From Alphaproteobacteria bacterium (GTDB lineage Bacteria > Pseudomonadota > Alphaproteobacteria > JANQMY01): DNA of 64,000 nt. The notes under the pieces are model-generated. The model was not told the DNA's origin. It ran no database searches and worked only from the letters and a program-made list of their open reading frames with translations. The DNA lies in NCBI GenBank assembly GCA_028289425.1, contig JANQPL010000017.1, forward strand, positions 496,001 to 560,000. Reading direction: 5' to 3'. This document shows, piece after piece, positions 40,194 to 50,044 of the stretch (position 1 is the first letter of the stretch; each line of letters starts with the position of its first letter). Made by a program: the position numbers and the translations under genes.

Positions 40194-42422
40194 CTAAGCG
40201 CCCACATCAAATCTCTGTTTCGACAGTGGTAGCTCCCTTACGCGAACGCCGGTTGCCGCGTAGATGGCGTTGCACACGGCGGGCGCCAGGGGTGGCAATC
40301 CCGGTTCACCACCACCGCCCAAGGTTTCGCTGTCCCCATTGATAATGGACACCTCAACGTCCGGCATTTCGCTGATCCGAAGCATTTCGTAGTCATGGAA
40401 ATTGCTTTGCTCAACGGCACCGTTCTTGAGCGTGATTTCGCCGTACAGCGCGGCCGTCAGTCCGTACACGATGGAGCTTTCCATTTGGGTGGTGAACCCG
40501 AACGGATTCATGGCAAAGCCGGGATCGGCGGCGCAATACACTTTGGTAACGCGCGGTGAGCCGCTAGACATATCCACTTCGGCTACTTCGGCAACGATTG
40601 TACCGAAGGCTTGGGTGATGGCGATGCCGCGCCCGTATCCTCCTGCAAGGGGACTGCCCCAATCCGCCATCTCGGCCGCCGTGTCCAACACCTTTCGATA
40701 ACGCGGTGACCGGCGCAGCATCCTTCGCCGAAACTCATAAGGATCTTGCCCCGCTGCGACGGCCAGCTCGTCGATGAAAGATTCTTTGAAGAAGCCGTGT
40801 TGGCTTGCATCCACGGAACGCCAATCGCCAAACCGCAGATGCATTGATACCTCTTCAAGCACACGGATCTTTTGATGGGGAATATCGTAATATCCGATGA
40901 GGGCGGCGTCCGGCGGGTCTTTTTGGTGCAGGAACAAATTGTCCCAGCTCAATATGTCTCCCGCCTTGTTCAACCCGGCTTTAAGCCGGCTTGTGGTGCA
41001 GGTGCGATAGTACGCCTTCTGAATATCTTCTTCGCGCGACCAGATCGTCTTAACGGGAACACCGGCGGCTTGCGCAACGCGTGCGCCAAAAACCGCGTAG
41101 TCGTCGCGCAGCCGCCGACCGAACCCGCCCCCCAGAGCCATTTGATGAATGCGCACTTGATCCTTTTCGAAGCCAATAGCGTTCGCAGCCTCTGTGCGTG
41201 CACGCAGTGGAACCTGGGCCCCCGTCCAAATATCGCACACACCATCATGGACCCATGCCGTACAATTCACTGGCTCCATGGCGGCATGGGCCAGGAAGGG
41301 GACACGGTATTCCGCTACAACCTTGGTCGCCGCGTCGTTGATGGCGTTCGCCGCATCACCTTCGTCAACGAGTGTGGTGCCGCCCTCTTCGGCGGCGTCA
41401 TCGAGAGCGTCCCCGTAACGCTCAAATAGGCCGTCTTGGTCCAGATCATCATTGTCTGTCTTGGACCAAGTGGTCTCGATCGTGTTAATGGCTTGTTGCG
41501 CTTGCCAATAGCCATCCGCGACGACGGCAACGAAATCTTGAAGATTGAGCACCTGCCGGACGCCGGGCATGGATTTGGCCGTTTCGGCATTCATGGATGT
41601 GAGCGTTGCGCCGATCACTGGCGCGGCAAAGACAGCAGCGTACTTCAACTCATGTTCTGGGATGATTGCATCGATCCCGTACTGAGCGGAGCCGTCGACC
41701 TTTTCCCGCAGGTCCACCCTTGGAATGGGTTTCCCCATGAGTTTGAACTCACTGGGCTTCTTGAGCGCCGGATGAGTCGGCAGCGGTTGTTCCGAGGCGG
41801 CTGCGGCAAATTCCGCATAGGGCGCCGACTTGCCGCTCGCGTCGTGGAAAAGGGTGCTTTTTTCCGTACGAATTTCCCCGGTCGGTACATTCCAAGCGTC
41901 TGACGCCGCGCCGATGAGCATGTGCCGGGCGGCGGCCCCGGCAACGCGCATGCCCCGTTGGCCCGTAGATCTAACAGAGGCACTGCCGCCGGTGGCGTAA
42001 CCGTCCGCCATTTTGGCAAGGCGCGTGAAAACACCATCTATTGTGGGTTCAAGCCAGTTGGGGCCCCCGAGCGTGCCGGGCGCGACAAATAACCGGGCCA
42101 TGTGCTGCGAGACGTAATCGCCCGTTGTGGGGGCTTCGATAACGGTGACCTTTTCCCAATCAGCATCGAGCTCGTCCGCCAGCATTTGGGCAAGAGATGT
42201 CCGAACGCCCTGTCCCATCTCCGTATGCGGAACGATGGCGGTGACGACATTGTCGGCGTCGATTTTGACCCAACTGTTGATGAGCTCTTCGCCCTCACCT
42301 CCGGCAACCAGCGGTTTGAGTGAATCGACAGGATTGCCGGGGCGCAGGGCAACGCCGACCGCAAATGCACCGCCGGCGAGAAGCCCGGAACCGATAACCG
42401 CTCGTCTGGTCCATTTTCCCAT
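40194..42422 (-). CDS. Molybdopterin-binding subunit, isoquinoline-oxidoreductase (IorB) type
   Basis: A 742-residue large subunit of a xanthine-oxidase-family dehydrogenase that hydroxylates N-heterocycles or oxidises aldehydes, normally passing electrons to cytochrome c. The N-terminus carries a twin-arginine signal (TRRAVIGSGLLAGGAFAVG), so the complex is exported folded. GGGFGRR is a molybdopterin-contact motif and GEPGLPPLAPA lies near the C-terminus with the catalytic glutamate region. It follows its [2Fe-2S] subunit gene by 12 bp. A second such pair lies at 50158-52796. Confidence 0.93.
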   Translation of the reverse strand: MGKWTRRAVIGSGLLAGGAFAVGVALRPGNPVDSLKPLVAGGEGEELINSWVKIDADNVVTAIVPHTEMGQGVRTSLAQMLADELDADWEKVTVIEAPTTGDYVSQHMARLFVAPGTLGGPNWLEPTIDGVFTRLAKMADGYATGGSASVRSTGQRGMRVAGAAARHMLIGAASDAWNVPTGEIRTEKSTLFHDASGKSAPYAEFAAAASEQPLPTHPALKKPSEFKLMGKPIPRVDLREKVDGSAQYGIDAIIPEHELKYAAVFAAPVIGATLTSMNAETAKSMPGVRQVLNLQDFVAVVADGYWQAQQAINTIETTWSKTDNDDLDQDGLFERYGDALDDAAEEGGTTLVDEGDAANAINDAATKVVAEYRVPFLAHAAMEPVNCTAWVHDGVCDIWTGAQVPLRARTEAANAIGFEKDQVRIHQMALGGGFGRRLRDDYAVFGARVAQAAGVPVKTIWSREEDIQKAYYRTCTTSRLKAGLNKAGDILSWDNLFLHQKDPPDAALIGYYDIPHQKIRVLEEVSMHLRFGDWRSVDASQHGFFKESFIDELAVAAGQDPYEFRRRMLRRSPRYRKVLDTAAEMADWGSPLAGGYGRGIAITQAFGTIVAEVAEVDMSSGSPRVTKVYCAADPGFAMNPFGFTTQMESSIVYGLTAALYGEITLKNGAVEQSNFHDYEMLRISEMPDVEVSIINGDSETLGGGGEPGLPPLAPAVCNAIYAATGVRVRELPLSKQRFDVGA

Positions 42423-42434
42423 TGTGCTGCTCCC

Positions 42435-42890
42435 CTAGCTCGACGCGGCCGTCTTAATGGCTCTTCTGATTTGTGGGTAGGTCCCGCAGCGGCACACATT
42501 GCCCGACATGGCATCGTCGATGTCTTCGTCCGTGGGATTTGGGTTGTCTCTCAACAGCGCCGTTGCCGACATGATCTGGCCGGATTGGCAGTACCCGCAT
42601 TGGGGCACTTGTTCGTCGATCCAAGCTTGTTGCACCTTGCTCAACGAACCGTCCGGCGCTGCGAGACCTTCGATTGTCGTGATGGTGCCCCCATCCGCCG
42701 CGGAGATTGGCGTTGAGCAAGAGCGGATGGGATAACCATCCAGATGAATGGTGCAGGCGCCACATTGCGCAATGCCGCAACCGAATTTTGTTCCGGTCAT
42801 CTGCAGATTCTCTCGAACCACCCATAAAATGGGCGTGTCCGGATCCACATCGATCTGATGTGTTGTGCCATTTACCGTCACGCTAATCAT
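42435..42890 (-). CDS. [2Fe-2S] subunit, isoquinoline-oxidoreductase (IorA) type
   Basis: A 151-residue iron-sulphur subunit with two clusters. The N-terminal plant-type site is CGIAQCGAC, the C-terminal site QCGYCQSGQ with NVCRCGTY. It lacks its own signal and would be carried out with the Tat-tagged large subunit. It is the first gene of the unit, and a pair of GCCAA boxes lies 80-110 bp upstream. Confidence 0.95.
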   Translation of the reverse strand: MISVTVNGTTHQIDVDPDTPILWVVRENLQMTGTKFGCGIAQCGACTIHLDGYPIRSCSTPISAADGGTITTIEGLAAPDGSLSKVQQAWIDEQVPQCGYCQSGQIMSATALLRDNPNPTDEDIDDAMSGNVCRCGTYPQIRRAIKTAASS

Positions 42891-42970
42891 GAAACTTCCC
42901 CTGCGCGTCTGTCGACGTTACCGCCCTGTATTGGATTTAGCGTAGGGCAGGGGCATAGCCGTTCAATAAC

Positions 42971-43004
42971 GGATCGCGCCAAAAAACTTGCGCGTCGTGC
43001 CAAA
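42971..43004 (+). promoter_or_regulatory. Tandem GCCAA operator (AraC-type site 3)
   Basis: ATCGCGCCAAA and GTCGTGCCAAA start exactly 21 bp apart (42973 and 42994). It lies in the short gap between the end of the second AraC gene and the start of the molybdenum enzyme operon, in reverse orientation relative to that operon. Confidence 0.75.
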
Positions 43005-43020
43005 GCGAAAAGGGAATTCG

Positions 43021-44022
43021 TTAGTGGGTGGTTTGGCTGCGGGCTTCCATCGGGGTCATGCCTGTCCATCCGCGGAACGCGCGGTAGAAAGAGTTGGGGT
43101 CGCGGAACGCCAGCAAGTATGAAATTTCTTCGACGCTGATGTCGTCTTTTGCCAAGTATTGCAGAGACAGTTCCGAACGCGTTTCGTCTAAGATCGATTG
43201 AAAAGTCTGACCTTCGGTTTTCAGGTGGCGTTGCAGGCTGCGCTTGCTCACATGAAGGCGTTCGCACACGGATTCCACCGAAGCCTGACCGCTGGGTAAA
43301 ATGGCCAACAAGGCATTCTTGACACGGTCGCTCATCATGGTTTCGCGATTGCGGTTCAAGAGCTTGGCCGTCAAGGTTTCTTGAAAGCCTGACCACAATT
43401 CCGCATTGGCTGAAACGAACGGCCGCCGAGCATCTTCCAGGCTGAACACGATCTTCGCTTTGTTTGATTTCGTCGCTTTGACGCCAAGATGATCTTCCAA
43501 TGCCATCTGAGCGTCGATAGGGGCTGGCATGCCGACGGACACGGGAATGATGTGCTCTGCCGTCAAAGTGCGGGCCACGTCGATGAAGTAAGCGAGTTCG
43601 AAAGCCGCAAGTCCGGATGGCAGAGGGACTTCGGGGTCGCCTGATACAAATGCCAACGTAAACGTTGACCGGTCGCTCTTAACTTCAAGAGCAATCGGGC
43701 CAACCAGCGGTTTGAACAAGGCCAGACGTTCGGCGCCCGCTTCCATATTTGGGCTGCAAGAGAAGGCGTACATGGCAACGTTGTACGGAACCCGCGCCTG
43801 AGCCCTTCCTAAAAACAGAGGCAGGTCCGGCCGTTTTGCTTCCGACATGAATGCGTGCCAGATCTGGTAGTGTTGCGCCGCAGGGATGCGATTGTCCTCG
43901 TGCTGTAACGCGTCTGCGGGGAGTCCGGCGCGGCGGAGCACGCGCTCGGGCGAGATTTTCAGTGCGGCGCAGGCCTTTCGGGTCGCGGCAACGAAAGGAA
44001 ACTTGTCTCTGCGGGGCGTCAT
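43021..44022 (-). CDS. AraC family transcriptional regulator (paralogue)
   Basis: A 333-residue paralogue of the regulator at 39165. The starts align (MTPRRDKFPFVAATRKAC against MNSIRKDRYPFVTATQRAC) and the last 60 residues, including the second recognition helix and FYRAFRGWTGMTPMEARS, are almost identical. The conserved recognition helices suggest both bind the same DNA motif, while the ligand domains differ more. ATG 44022 follows GAAGAGATC. It is divergent from the nitroreductase and followed by the molybdenum enzyme genes. Confidence 0.95.
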   Translation of the reverse strand: MTPRRDKFPFVAATRKACAALKISPERVLRRAGLPADALQHEDNRIPAAQHYQIWHAFMSEAKRPDLPLFLGRAQARVPYNVAMYAFSCSPNMEAGAERLALFKPLVGPIALEVKSDRSTFTLAFVSGDPEVPLPSGLAAFELAYFIDVARTLTAEHIIPVSVGMPAPIDAQMALEDHLGVKATKSNKAKIVFSLEDARRPFVSANAELWSGFQETLTAKLLNRNRETMMSDRVKNALLAILPSGQASVESVCERLHVSKRSLQRHLKTEGQTFQSILDETRSELSLQYLAKDDISVEEISYLLAFRDPNSFYRAFRGWTGMTPMEARSQTTH

Positions 44023-44112
44023 GATCTCTTCGTATTCATTGTCGCAATGGTCGTTCTTCGATAGTGAACGATGAGTGGGGGGCGTCCAGATGCATCGCTC
44101 AGCAAATCGGAT

Positions 44113-44151
44113 CTTGGCATCATTTGTTATAGATTTGGCGCGATATGCAAG
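44113..44151 (-). promoter_or_regulatory. Tandem GCCAA operator (AraC-type site 4)
   Basis: On the minus strand, CTTGCATATCGCGCCAAATC followed 21 bp later by GATGCCAAG. It sits in the divergent gap between the second AraC gene and the nitroreductase, 102 bp from the AraC start, as in site 2. Confidence 0.75.
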
Positions 44152-44296
44152 CCCAACCAAGGGCGTTGCGGTTTACTTCTTCTACAAATCACGACTGTGA
44201 TCTGGTCCAAAACAATCGGCCTTGGTTAAACAGAGCTTATTTGATAACGCCTGGTGCGGCGTCTTGAGCGGCTTGTCTGGCCGGGCGGAGCGTAAG

Positions 44297-44980
44297 ATGG
44301 AATTTGAAGAATTGGTCCGCACACGTCGAAGTGTGAGAGGGTACAAACCCGATCCGGTTCCGCGCGCGGTGATCGACGACATCATTGCGTTTGCGAAATG
44401 TGCGCCGTCCTCCATGAACACGCAGCCCTGGCATGTTCACGTGCTCACGGGTGAACCGCTTGACCGGGTGCGCCAGCGCAATATGGAAGAGATGCTTGCG
44501 GGGGCCAAGCCGCAGAGAGACATTTTTACGCATGGTCCGTACGAAGGTGAGCACCGCCGGCGCCAGGTAGAGATTGCCGTTCAACTGTTTGAAGCAATGG
44601 GCATTGCGCGTGACGACAAACCCCGCCGGCAGGACTGGGTGCTGCGCGGCTATCGTCAGTTCGATGCGCCTGTTTCGCTGGTCTTGACCTATGACCGGTG
44701 TCTCGATCCCGGGGCGACATGCCATTTCGATTTGGGCGCCTTGTCTTACGGCATTGTTTTGGCTGCCTGGAATCATGGTTTGGGGACGGTGGTGAATGGA
44801 CAAGGAATCACGCGCTCTGACATCGTGCGCGAGATTGCCGAAATACCGGATGATGAAGTGATTATGACCTGCATCGCCATGGGCTACCCGGATGATAGTT
44901 TTTCGGCCAACGGGGTCACGTCGGGGCGAGAATCCAACGAGAGTTTCGTGCGTTACGTGGGATTTGAAGAGGACTGCTAA
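44297..44980 (+). CDS. Nitroreductase family protein
   Basis: A 227-residue FMN-dependent reductase. The N-terminal RTRRSVRGYKPDPVP and CAPSSMNTQPWHVHV are the flavin-binding signature; GLGTVVNGQG and MGYPDDSF close the dimer-shared site. Such proteins reduce nitro groups, quinones, enones or act as dehydrogenases. ATG 44297 follows GGCGGAGCG. It is divergent from an AraC regulator and upstream of an MFS transporter gene. The substrate is unknown. Confidence 0.92.
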   Translation: MEFEELVRTRRSVRGYKPDPVPRAVIDDIIAFAKCAPSSMNTQPWHVHVLTGEPLDRVRQRNMEEMLAGAKPQRDIFTHGPYEGEHRRRQVEIAVQLFEAMGIARDDKPRRQDWVLRGYRQFDAPVSLVLTYDRCLDPGATCHFDLGALSYGIVLAAWNHGLGTVVNGQGITRSDIVREIAEIPDDEVIMTCIAMGYPDDSFSANGVTSGRESNESFVRYVGFEEDC

Positions 44981-45085
44981 ACGCGGATGCGATGAATGCG
45001 GTCCCAGCGTTGCCAGAGGCTTTGCCTGACCGCCACTCTCTCTTCACGACCAGATTAACCGCGCATGCTGCCGGGGAAGGAACGA

Positions 45086-46429
45086 ATGGAACAACCGAAA
45101 TTGAGCCAATCCTCGACCGCTGCGCAAGCATTTCGTCAACGGGCGGATCGATTGCGGCTTTCCCTTGAGAGCTCGTCCGGCAGCTATTTCCTTGGTTTGC
45201 TGTTCCTTGTCTCGGTTTTCAATTTCTTGGATCGTCAGGTTCTGTCGATCGTTCAGGAACAGATCAAGCTGGATTTGAGCCTCACCGACGGACAATTGGG
45301 ATATCTCGCGCTGGGGTTTGGTCTGATGCATGCCGCCTGCGCGCTGCCGATCGGCCGCGTTGCGGATCGCGTACCTCGAAAATCAGTCTTGGTGGGCTGC
45401 CTAACGGTTTGGAGCTCTTTCACGGTTTTTTGCGGGCTGGCCGGCAACTATGTGCAGCTTTTGTTGATGCGCATGGGTGTTGCGTTTGGTGAAGCTGGTG
45501 TCACGCCCACCACCTATTCAATGATTTCCGACAAATTCCCACTCAGTCGGCGTGCCACGGCGATTTCAATTTGCAGCGCAGGGATACCGGTGGGGCTTAT
45601 GCTCTCGCTCTTTTTGGGCGGAATCATCGCCGAGAATTTTGGGTGGCGCCTGACATTTGTTGCGTTCGGTTTGCCCGGCATTCTGTTGGCGCTGGTGTTT
45701 TATTTCACCGTGAAGGCGCCCCAGCGCGGCGAAGCTGACGGGATCAAGGAAGTATCAAACGCCAGTTTCCAGACGACGTTCTTTCATTTACTCGCCACAC
45801 GGACATTTCTGCTTGTGCTGATTGGGTCCGCCGTGAAAGCATTTGCGACCAACAGTGTGTTGCAATGGATGCCGTCCTTCTACATACGCAAATTTGATCT
45901 GAGCATGGCGGAAGTCGGGGTCACGCTGGGTCCAATCATCGGGATTGTTGGATTGGTCAGTCTGGTGGGTGCGTCATATCTCGCTGATCGCCTCTCTGAA
46001 AAAGACATTCGCTGGTATTCGTGGATCATTACCGGCGCGATGATCACGGCGTTTCCGTTCTTGTACCTTTCGCTCGTCAGCGGGAACTATGTGCTCTCCC
46101 TCGTGTTCTTCGGCTTCGCCATCTTCTGCGGCAACTCCATGCTGGGAATCTCCAACGCATTAATTCAAAGCACGGCACCGGTCCAAATGAGAGGCATGGC
46201 GTCCGCGATGAAGACGGTCGCGTTGAGCTTCATCGGCTACGGAATTGGCGGTGCTGCGGTCGGTCAGATGAGCGACATCTTCGCCACCGGCGTTCCGGGG
46301 GAAGGGCTTCAGACCGCTCTCGTCATCGCTTCGTTTACCCATTTAATTGCCGGCGGCTTTTTTTGGATGAGTGCGTCGAGCCTGCGCCGGGATGTGGATG
46401 CTGCAAAGAAAACTTCCGGTTCTGCGTAG
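45086..46429 (+). CDS. MFS transporter
   Basis: A major-facilitator protein of 447 residues with about twelve transmembrane helices. The loop 2-3 motif is GRVADRVPRKSVLVG, and DRQVLSIVQEQIKLDL resembles the spinster/hexuronate-type group that imports organic acids. ATG 45086 follows GGGGAAGGAACGA. It ends 5 bp from a convergent alcohol dehydrogenase. It probably moves a pathway acid or intermediate across the inner membrane. Confidence 0.93.
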   Translation: MEQPKLSQSSTAAQAFRQRADRLRLSLESSSGSYFLGLLFLVSVFNFLDRQVLSIVQEQIKLDLSLTDGQLGYLALGFGLMHAACALPIGRVADRVPRKSVLVGCLTVWSSFTVFCGLAGNYVQLLLMRMGVAFGEAGVTPTTYSMISDKFPLSRRATAISICSAGIPVGLMLSLFLGGIIAENFGWRLTFVAFGLPGILLALVFYFTVKAPQRGEADGIKEVSNASFQTTFFHLLATRTFLLVLIGSAVKAFATNSVLQWMPSFYIRKFDLSMAEVGVTLGPIIGIVGLVSLVGASYLADRLSEKDIRWYSWIITGAMITAFPFLYLSLVSGNYVLSLVFFGFAIFCGNSMLGISNALIQSTAPVQMRGMASAMKTVALSFIGYGIGGAAVGQMSDIFATGVPGEGLQTALVIASFTHLIAGGFFWMSASSLRRDVDAAKKTSGSA

Positions 46430-46434
46430 CGAAT

Positions 46435-47631
46435 TCAAACCGTCGATGCGAGCGCCAGCACGTCCCTCACATCTTCCGCCGTTGCCAAAGGCCGAAGATT
46501 GAATTTGGTGAGCAGCGGGTGGTCCAACGCTAAAGGCGCCATTTCGTCCAATTGAGCACCGCTAATGCCCAGGTCAGCGAATGTGGTTGGCATGTCCAAT
46601 GTTTCGAGCAGTTCCGCCAGAATGACATGGAATGGATCGTTTGGCCGTCCCAGCAAGGACTTGATTGCGCTGTGCTGTTCCTCAGCATACCCCTCCAGCC
46701 ATTTCGCCTGCGCGAGCATGAGGATGCAGGCCACATCGCTATGACCCACCGAGGCGTAGGGCCCGACAATGTGCACCATCCAATGGCTGAACCCATGGAT
46801 TGCGGTCATCTGACCGATACCGCAATAGGACGTGGCCAATTGGCACAGATGCATGGCGGTTCGGTCGTTGCGATCGGCTTTGAGGCGCGGCAGATTTTCC
46901 ACAAACAGTTTGATCGCTTGTTCCGCAAGTGTGCTCGCGATCGGATGCGGGCGGGCGGAGCATCTTGTGTTGATGGCGTGGTCCAATCCCCTGATCGCCG
47001 TGGACAACAAAAGTTTCTCAGGGGTGAGAGCAACAATGTCGGGATCGTAGATGATCGCCCGCGGCGCGCCGCCGACCACGCGATACCTTGCTTTCAAATG
47101 TGTGTCCTCATCTACCGGTGTGGACCCGGACGTCCATTCCGCCGTGGACATGGTTGTCGGGATGAAGACCTGGCGCACAGTGGGCTGGCGCAACGATCCG
47201 GGAATGATGTCTGAGAAATCGGGCTTTACGCGCGACTGAAGGTTCAGCAGCCGTTCTTTATCATAGCAATTCTCTGTGAGGCAGAGCTGTGCGACTTTGC
47301 ACAGATCCATCACCGATCCGCCACCGATTCCGAGAATGACGTCTGCTTGCGCGTCGCGGGCAGCTTCTGCGGCCGCAATGACATCCAATAACGGCGCGTG
47401 CTCCCCGACCTGGTCCGTGACCCCGACAAACTTGTCGCCCAAACAGGCTTCCAAATTGCGGACCACATCCGTTTTTCTGTTCACGCTTCTGGAGGAGACA
47501 ATAAAGACCCGGTTGTAGTCCTTATCCTCCAAGTACCAAGGGAGGATTTGCGTGGCATCCACATTGTGGAACACATCCTCGTAACCCGCGAAACGAAAGT
47601 GGTGTTCGCGTCGTTCTGTAGACTGAGTCAT
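46435..47631 (-). CDS. Iron-containing alcohol dehydrogenase
   Basis: A 398-residue group III dehydrogenase. The nucleotide motif is GIGGGSVMD and the metal site comprises GLDHAINT and the histidines in HGFSHWMVH and GHSDVACI. The central loop PTTMSTAEWTSG is typical of the maleylacetate-reductase side of the family. It is convergent with the MFS gene and divergent from the quinohemoprotein gene. The substrate could be an alcohol, aldehyde or maleylacetate-like keto acid. Confidence 0.9.
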   Translation of the reverse strand: MTQSTERREHHFRFAGYEDVFHNVDATQILPWYLEDKDYNRVFIVSSRSVNRKTDVVRNLEACLGDKFVGVTDQVGEHAPLLDVIAAAEAARDAQADVILGIGGGSVMDLCKVAQLCLTENCYDKERLLNLQSRVKPDFSDIIPGSLRQPTVRQVFIPTTMSTAEWTSGSTPVDEDTHLKARYRVVGGAPRAIIYDPDIVALTPEKLLLSTAIRGLDHAINTRCSARPHPIASTLAEQAIKLFVENLPRLKADRNDRTAMHLCQLATSYCGIGQMTAIHGFSHWMVHIVGPYASVGHSDVACILMLAQAKWLEGYAEEQHSAIKSLLGRPNDPFHVILAELLETLDMPTTFADLGISGAQLDEMAPLALDHPLLTKFNLRPLATAEDVRDVLALASTV

Positions 47632-47823
47632 CTCTCCTCACTTTGGCTTTGTGGATCGGACCAATTGCCGAAATGATGGGAATGACGGTGCTTTCGTATC
47701 AAGCTTCGCTGTCCGGAATGCGCCATTCATCGCGGTTGTGATGACTCAAAGCCATTGATCACTTGCGTTTTGTGACAGGTTCCAAAGCATGGAAATGTGA
47801 ACCGAAAGCAAAGGGAGCATTCC

Positions 47824-49968
47824 GTGACAGTCAGGGACATTTTGATAGCTTGCTGCGTCTTGTTTGCGTTGTCCGGATGTTCGGAGTCCGACGACGCCAC
47901 AACGGATTCGGCTCCGCCCGCCAAATCCGTCGCGACGACGCCGTCGGGTGACGAACATGGCGAGTGGTTGCTTCATGGGCTTTCGGGCGGCGAACAGCGT
48001 TTCTCGCCTCTGGACCAAATCAATGTCTCAACGGTCGATACGCTGGGCCTCGCGTTCGAATATTCAGACTTTGTAGTGCGCGGCAGCACACGTCGTGGTC
48101 CGGAAGCAACGCCCCTAATGGATGATGGGGTTCTTTATTTCACCGGCCCCTGGGATGTGGTTTATGCACTCGACGCGCGGTCGGGCAGGGAGCTCTGGCT
48201 GTACGATCCGGAGGTGGACGGCGCCCGCGCCCGTGTTACCTGTTGCGATGTAGTGAACCGCGGACTGGCCTTGCAGGGGAATGCCGTTTTTGTCGCGACC
48301 ACGGACGGTTTTCTGATCGCGCTCGACAAACAGAGCGGAGAGGTGGTCTGGAAGACCGACACGTTCATTGAACGCGACAGTCACCACACAATTACAGGTG
48401 CTCCCCGATTAGCGGGCGACGTAATTGTCATTGGCAATGGTGGCGCCGAAATGGGCGTGCGCGGTTATGTGACGGCGTTTGACATTGAAACCGGCGCGTT
48501 TCGATGGCGCTTCTTTACGGTACCGGGACCCGGGCCTGACGAAACCGTCGACATTACATTGGCGCGCACGACCTGGAGTGAGCAAACGCCTTGGGACCAT
48601 GGTGGTGGCGGAACCGCCTGGGATTCCATGGTCTACGAAGAAGCGACAGATACCATTTATGTGGGCGTCGGCAACGGCAGCCCCTGGCCGGGCTGGAAGC
48701 GGAGCGAAGGCAAGGTGTACGACAATTTGTACCTGTCTTCGATTGTGGCCCTTGATGCCGAAACGGGCCTTGCCAAATGGCACTATCAAACGACCCCTGG
48801 AGACAGCTGGGATTACACGGCAACCCAGCACATGATCCTGGCCGATATCGACTGGGAGGGAAAGCGCCGCAAGGTAATCATGCAAGCACCGAAGAATGGT
48901 TTCTTCTATGTGCTTGACCGGGAAACAGGCGAGTTGCTGTCGGCCGAACCCTTTGTCCCCGTTTCATGGGCGAGCCATGTGGATATGGAAACTGGGCGGC
49001 CCGTTCTGACAGAGAATGCGGATTATTCCCAAGTAGAACGGCTGATCGCCCCAGGGCCTGGCGGTGGACACAATTGGCCGCCCATGTCCTTCAGCCCACT
49101 GACGGGTCTCGTGTACATTCCCACGTTGGAGTTTTCGTCCAGGTATTCCACCTTGGATGATGGTGAGGGGTACCAACCCGGCAGCCGAAACACGAAAGCG
49201 CGATCGGTCATCGGAAACCCGAAAGATACGGATCCTGCGTCGGAACTACCGCCGATCACGCGCAACTCTCACGTATTGGCCTGGGATCCCGTCGCTGGGA
49301 AGCCGCGATGGAAAAGTGATGCACAGCCATTGGGGGGCGGCGGCATACTGTCTACGGCAGGAAATCTCGTTTTCGGTGCCAGTCTTGACGGGAACCTGAA
49401 CATCTTCAACGCCGAAACGGGTGCGCTTCTGCGTGAGATCAAAATCGGCACGGTCGCCTACGCACCCCCGATGACCTATGAGTTGGACGGTGAGCAGTAC
49501 ATTGCTTTGCTTGCGGGTGCGGGCGGCGTCGGCATGAGGGCGCACCTCCCGGGCAGCGCTGCGCTCGCCTATGAAAACTACGAAAGGCTTTTGGTCTTTA
49601 AGTTAGGGGGTGGAGACATTCCCTTGCCGCCGGCCTATCAAAAGCTGGAGGAAAACCCGATCCCCGCTGGATTGCCGACGGACGAAGAAACTTTGGCGCT
49701 TGGCGAAAGAAAATACGATCGCTACTGTGTACGCTGTCATCAGAAGCGGAACATTCCAAGCGGGTATCCCAATCTTTGGAACATGTCTCCGGATACGGAT
49801 GAACTGTTCGACGAAATCGTCCTGAACGGTGCCTTTGAATATGCCGGTATGGCAGGGTTTAGCGACCTTTTGACGCCGGAAGACACGTTAGCGATGCGCG
49901 CCTATATCGCCCAAGACAGGCGACAGGTCCAGGAAGGCGCCAAGGCGGAAGATCCGGAAGCCCATTGA
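47824..49968 (+). CDS. PQQ-dependent quinohemoprotein dehydrogenase, lipoprotein
   Basis: A 714-residue periplasmic alcohol dehydrogenase carrying PQQ and one haem c. The N-terminus ends in the lipobox LSGC (Cys19), so the enzyme is membrane-tethered through lipid. The propeller has the adjacent-cysteine pair at residues 140-141 (VTCCDVVNRG) and GDSWDYTATQ with a likely catalytic Asp. The haem site CVRCH lies near residue 635, in an ~80-residue C-terminal cytochrome domain. GTG 47824 follows AAAGGGAG; a GTG at 47797 is also in frame. It may deliver electrons to the same cytochrome pool as the molybdenum enzymes beside it. Confidence 0.93.
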   Translation: MTVRDILIACCVLFALSGCSESDDATTDSAPPAKSVATTPSGDEHGEWLLHGLSGGEQRFSPLDQINVSTVDTLGLAFEYSDFVVRGSTRRGPEATPLMDDGVLYFTGPWDVVYALDARSGRELWLYDPEVDGARARVTCCDVVNRGLALQGNAVFVATTDGFLIALDKQSGEVVWKTDTFIERDSHHTITGAPRLAGDVIVIGNGGAEMGVRGYVTAFDIETGAFRWRFFTVPGPGPDETVDITLARTTWSEQTPWDHGGGGTAWDSMVYEEATDTIYVGVGNGSPWPGWKRSEGKVYDNLYLSSIVALDAETGLAKWHYQTTPGDSWDYTATQHMILADIDWEGKRRKVIMQAPKNGFFYVLDRETGELLSAEPFVPVSWASHVDMETGRPVLTENADYSQVERLIAPGPGGGHNWPPMSFSPLTGLVYIPTLEFSSRYSTLDDGEGYQPGSRNTKARSVIGNPKDTDPASELPPITRNSHVLAWDPVAGKPRWKSDAQPLGGGGILSTAGNLVFGASLDGNLNIFNAETGALLREIKIGTVAYAPPMTYELDGEQYIALLAGAGGVGMRAHLPGSAALAYENYERLLVFKLGGGDIPLPPAYQKLEENPIPAGLPTDEETLALGERKYDRYCVRCHQKRNIPSGYPNLWNMSPDTDELFDEIVLNGAFEYAGMAGFSDLLTPEDTLAMRAYIAQDRRQVQEGAKAEDPEAH

Positions 49969-50044
49969 TAGTTCAACGATTCAAATAATGAGCCTGATTC
50001 AATGACTTTGCGGTTTCGAAAACCCGCCAACTAACCGGATTATG

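Noticed and set aside
47761-47790. CTTGC-N5-GTG upstream of the quinohemoprotein gene as a sixth AraC-type site
   Set aside because: The GCCAA box is GACAG here and no second box lies 21 bp away.
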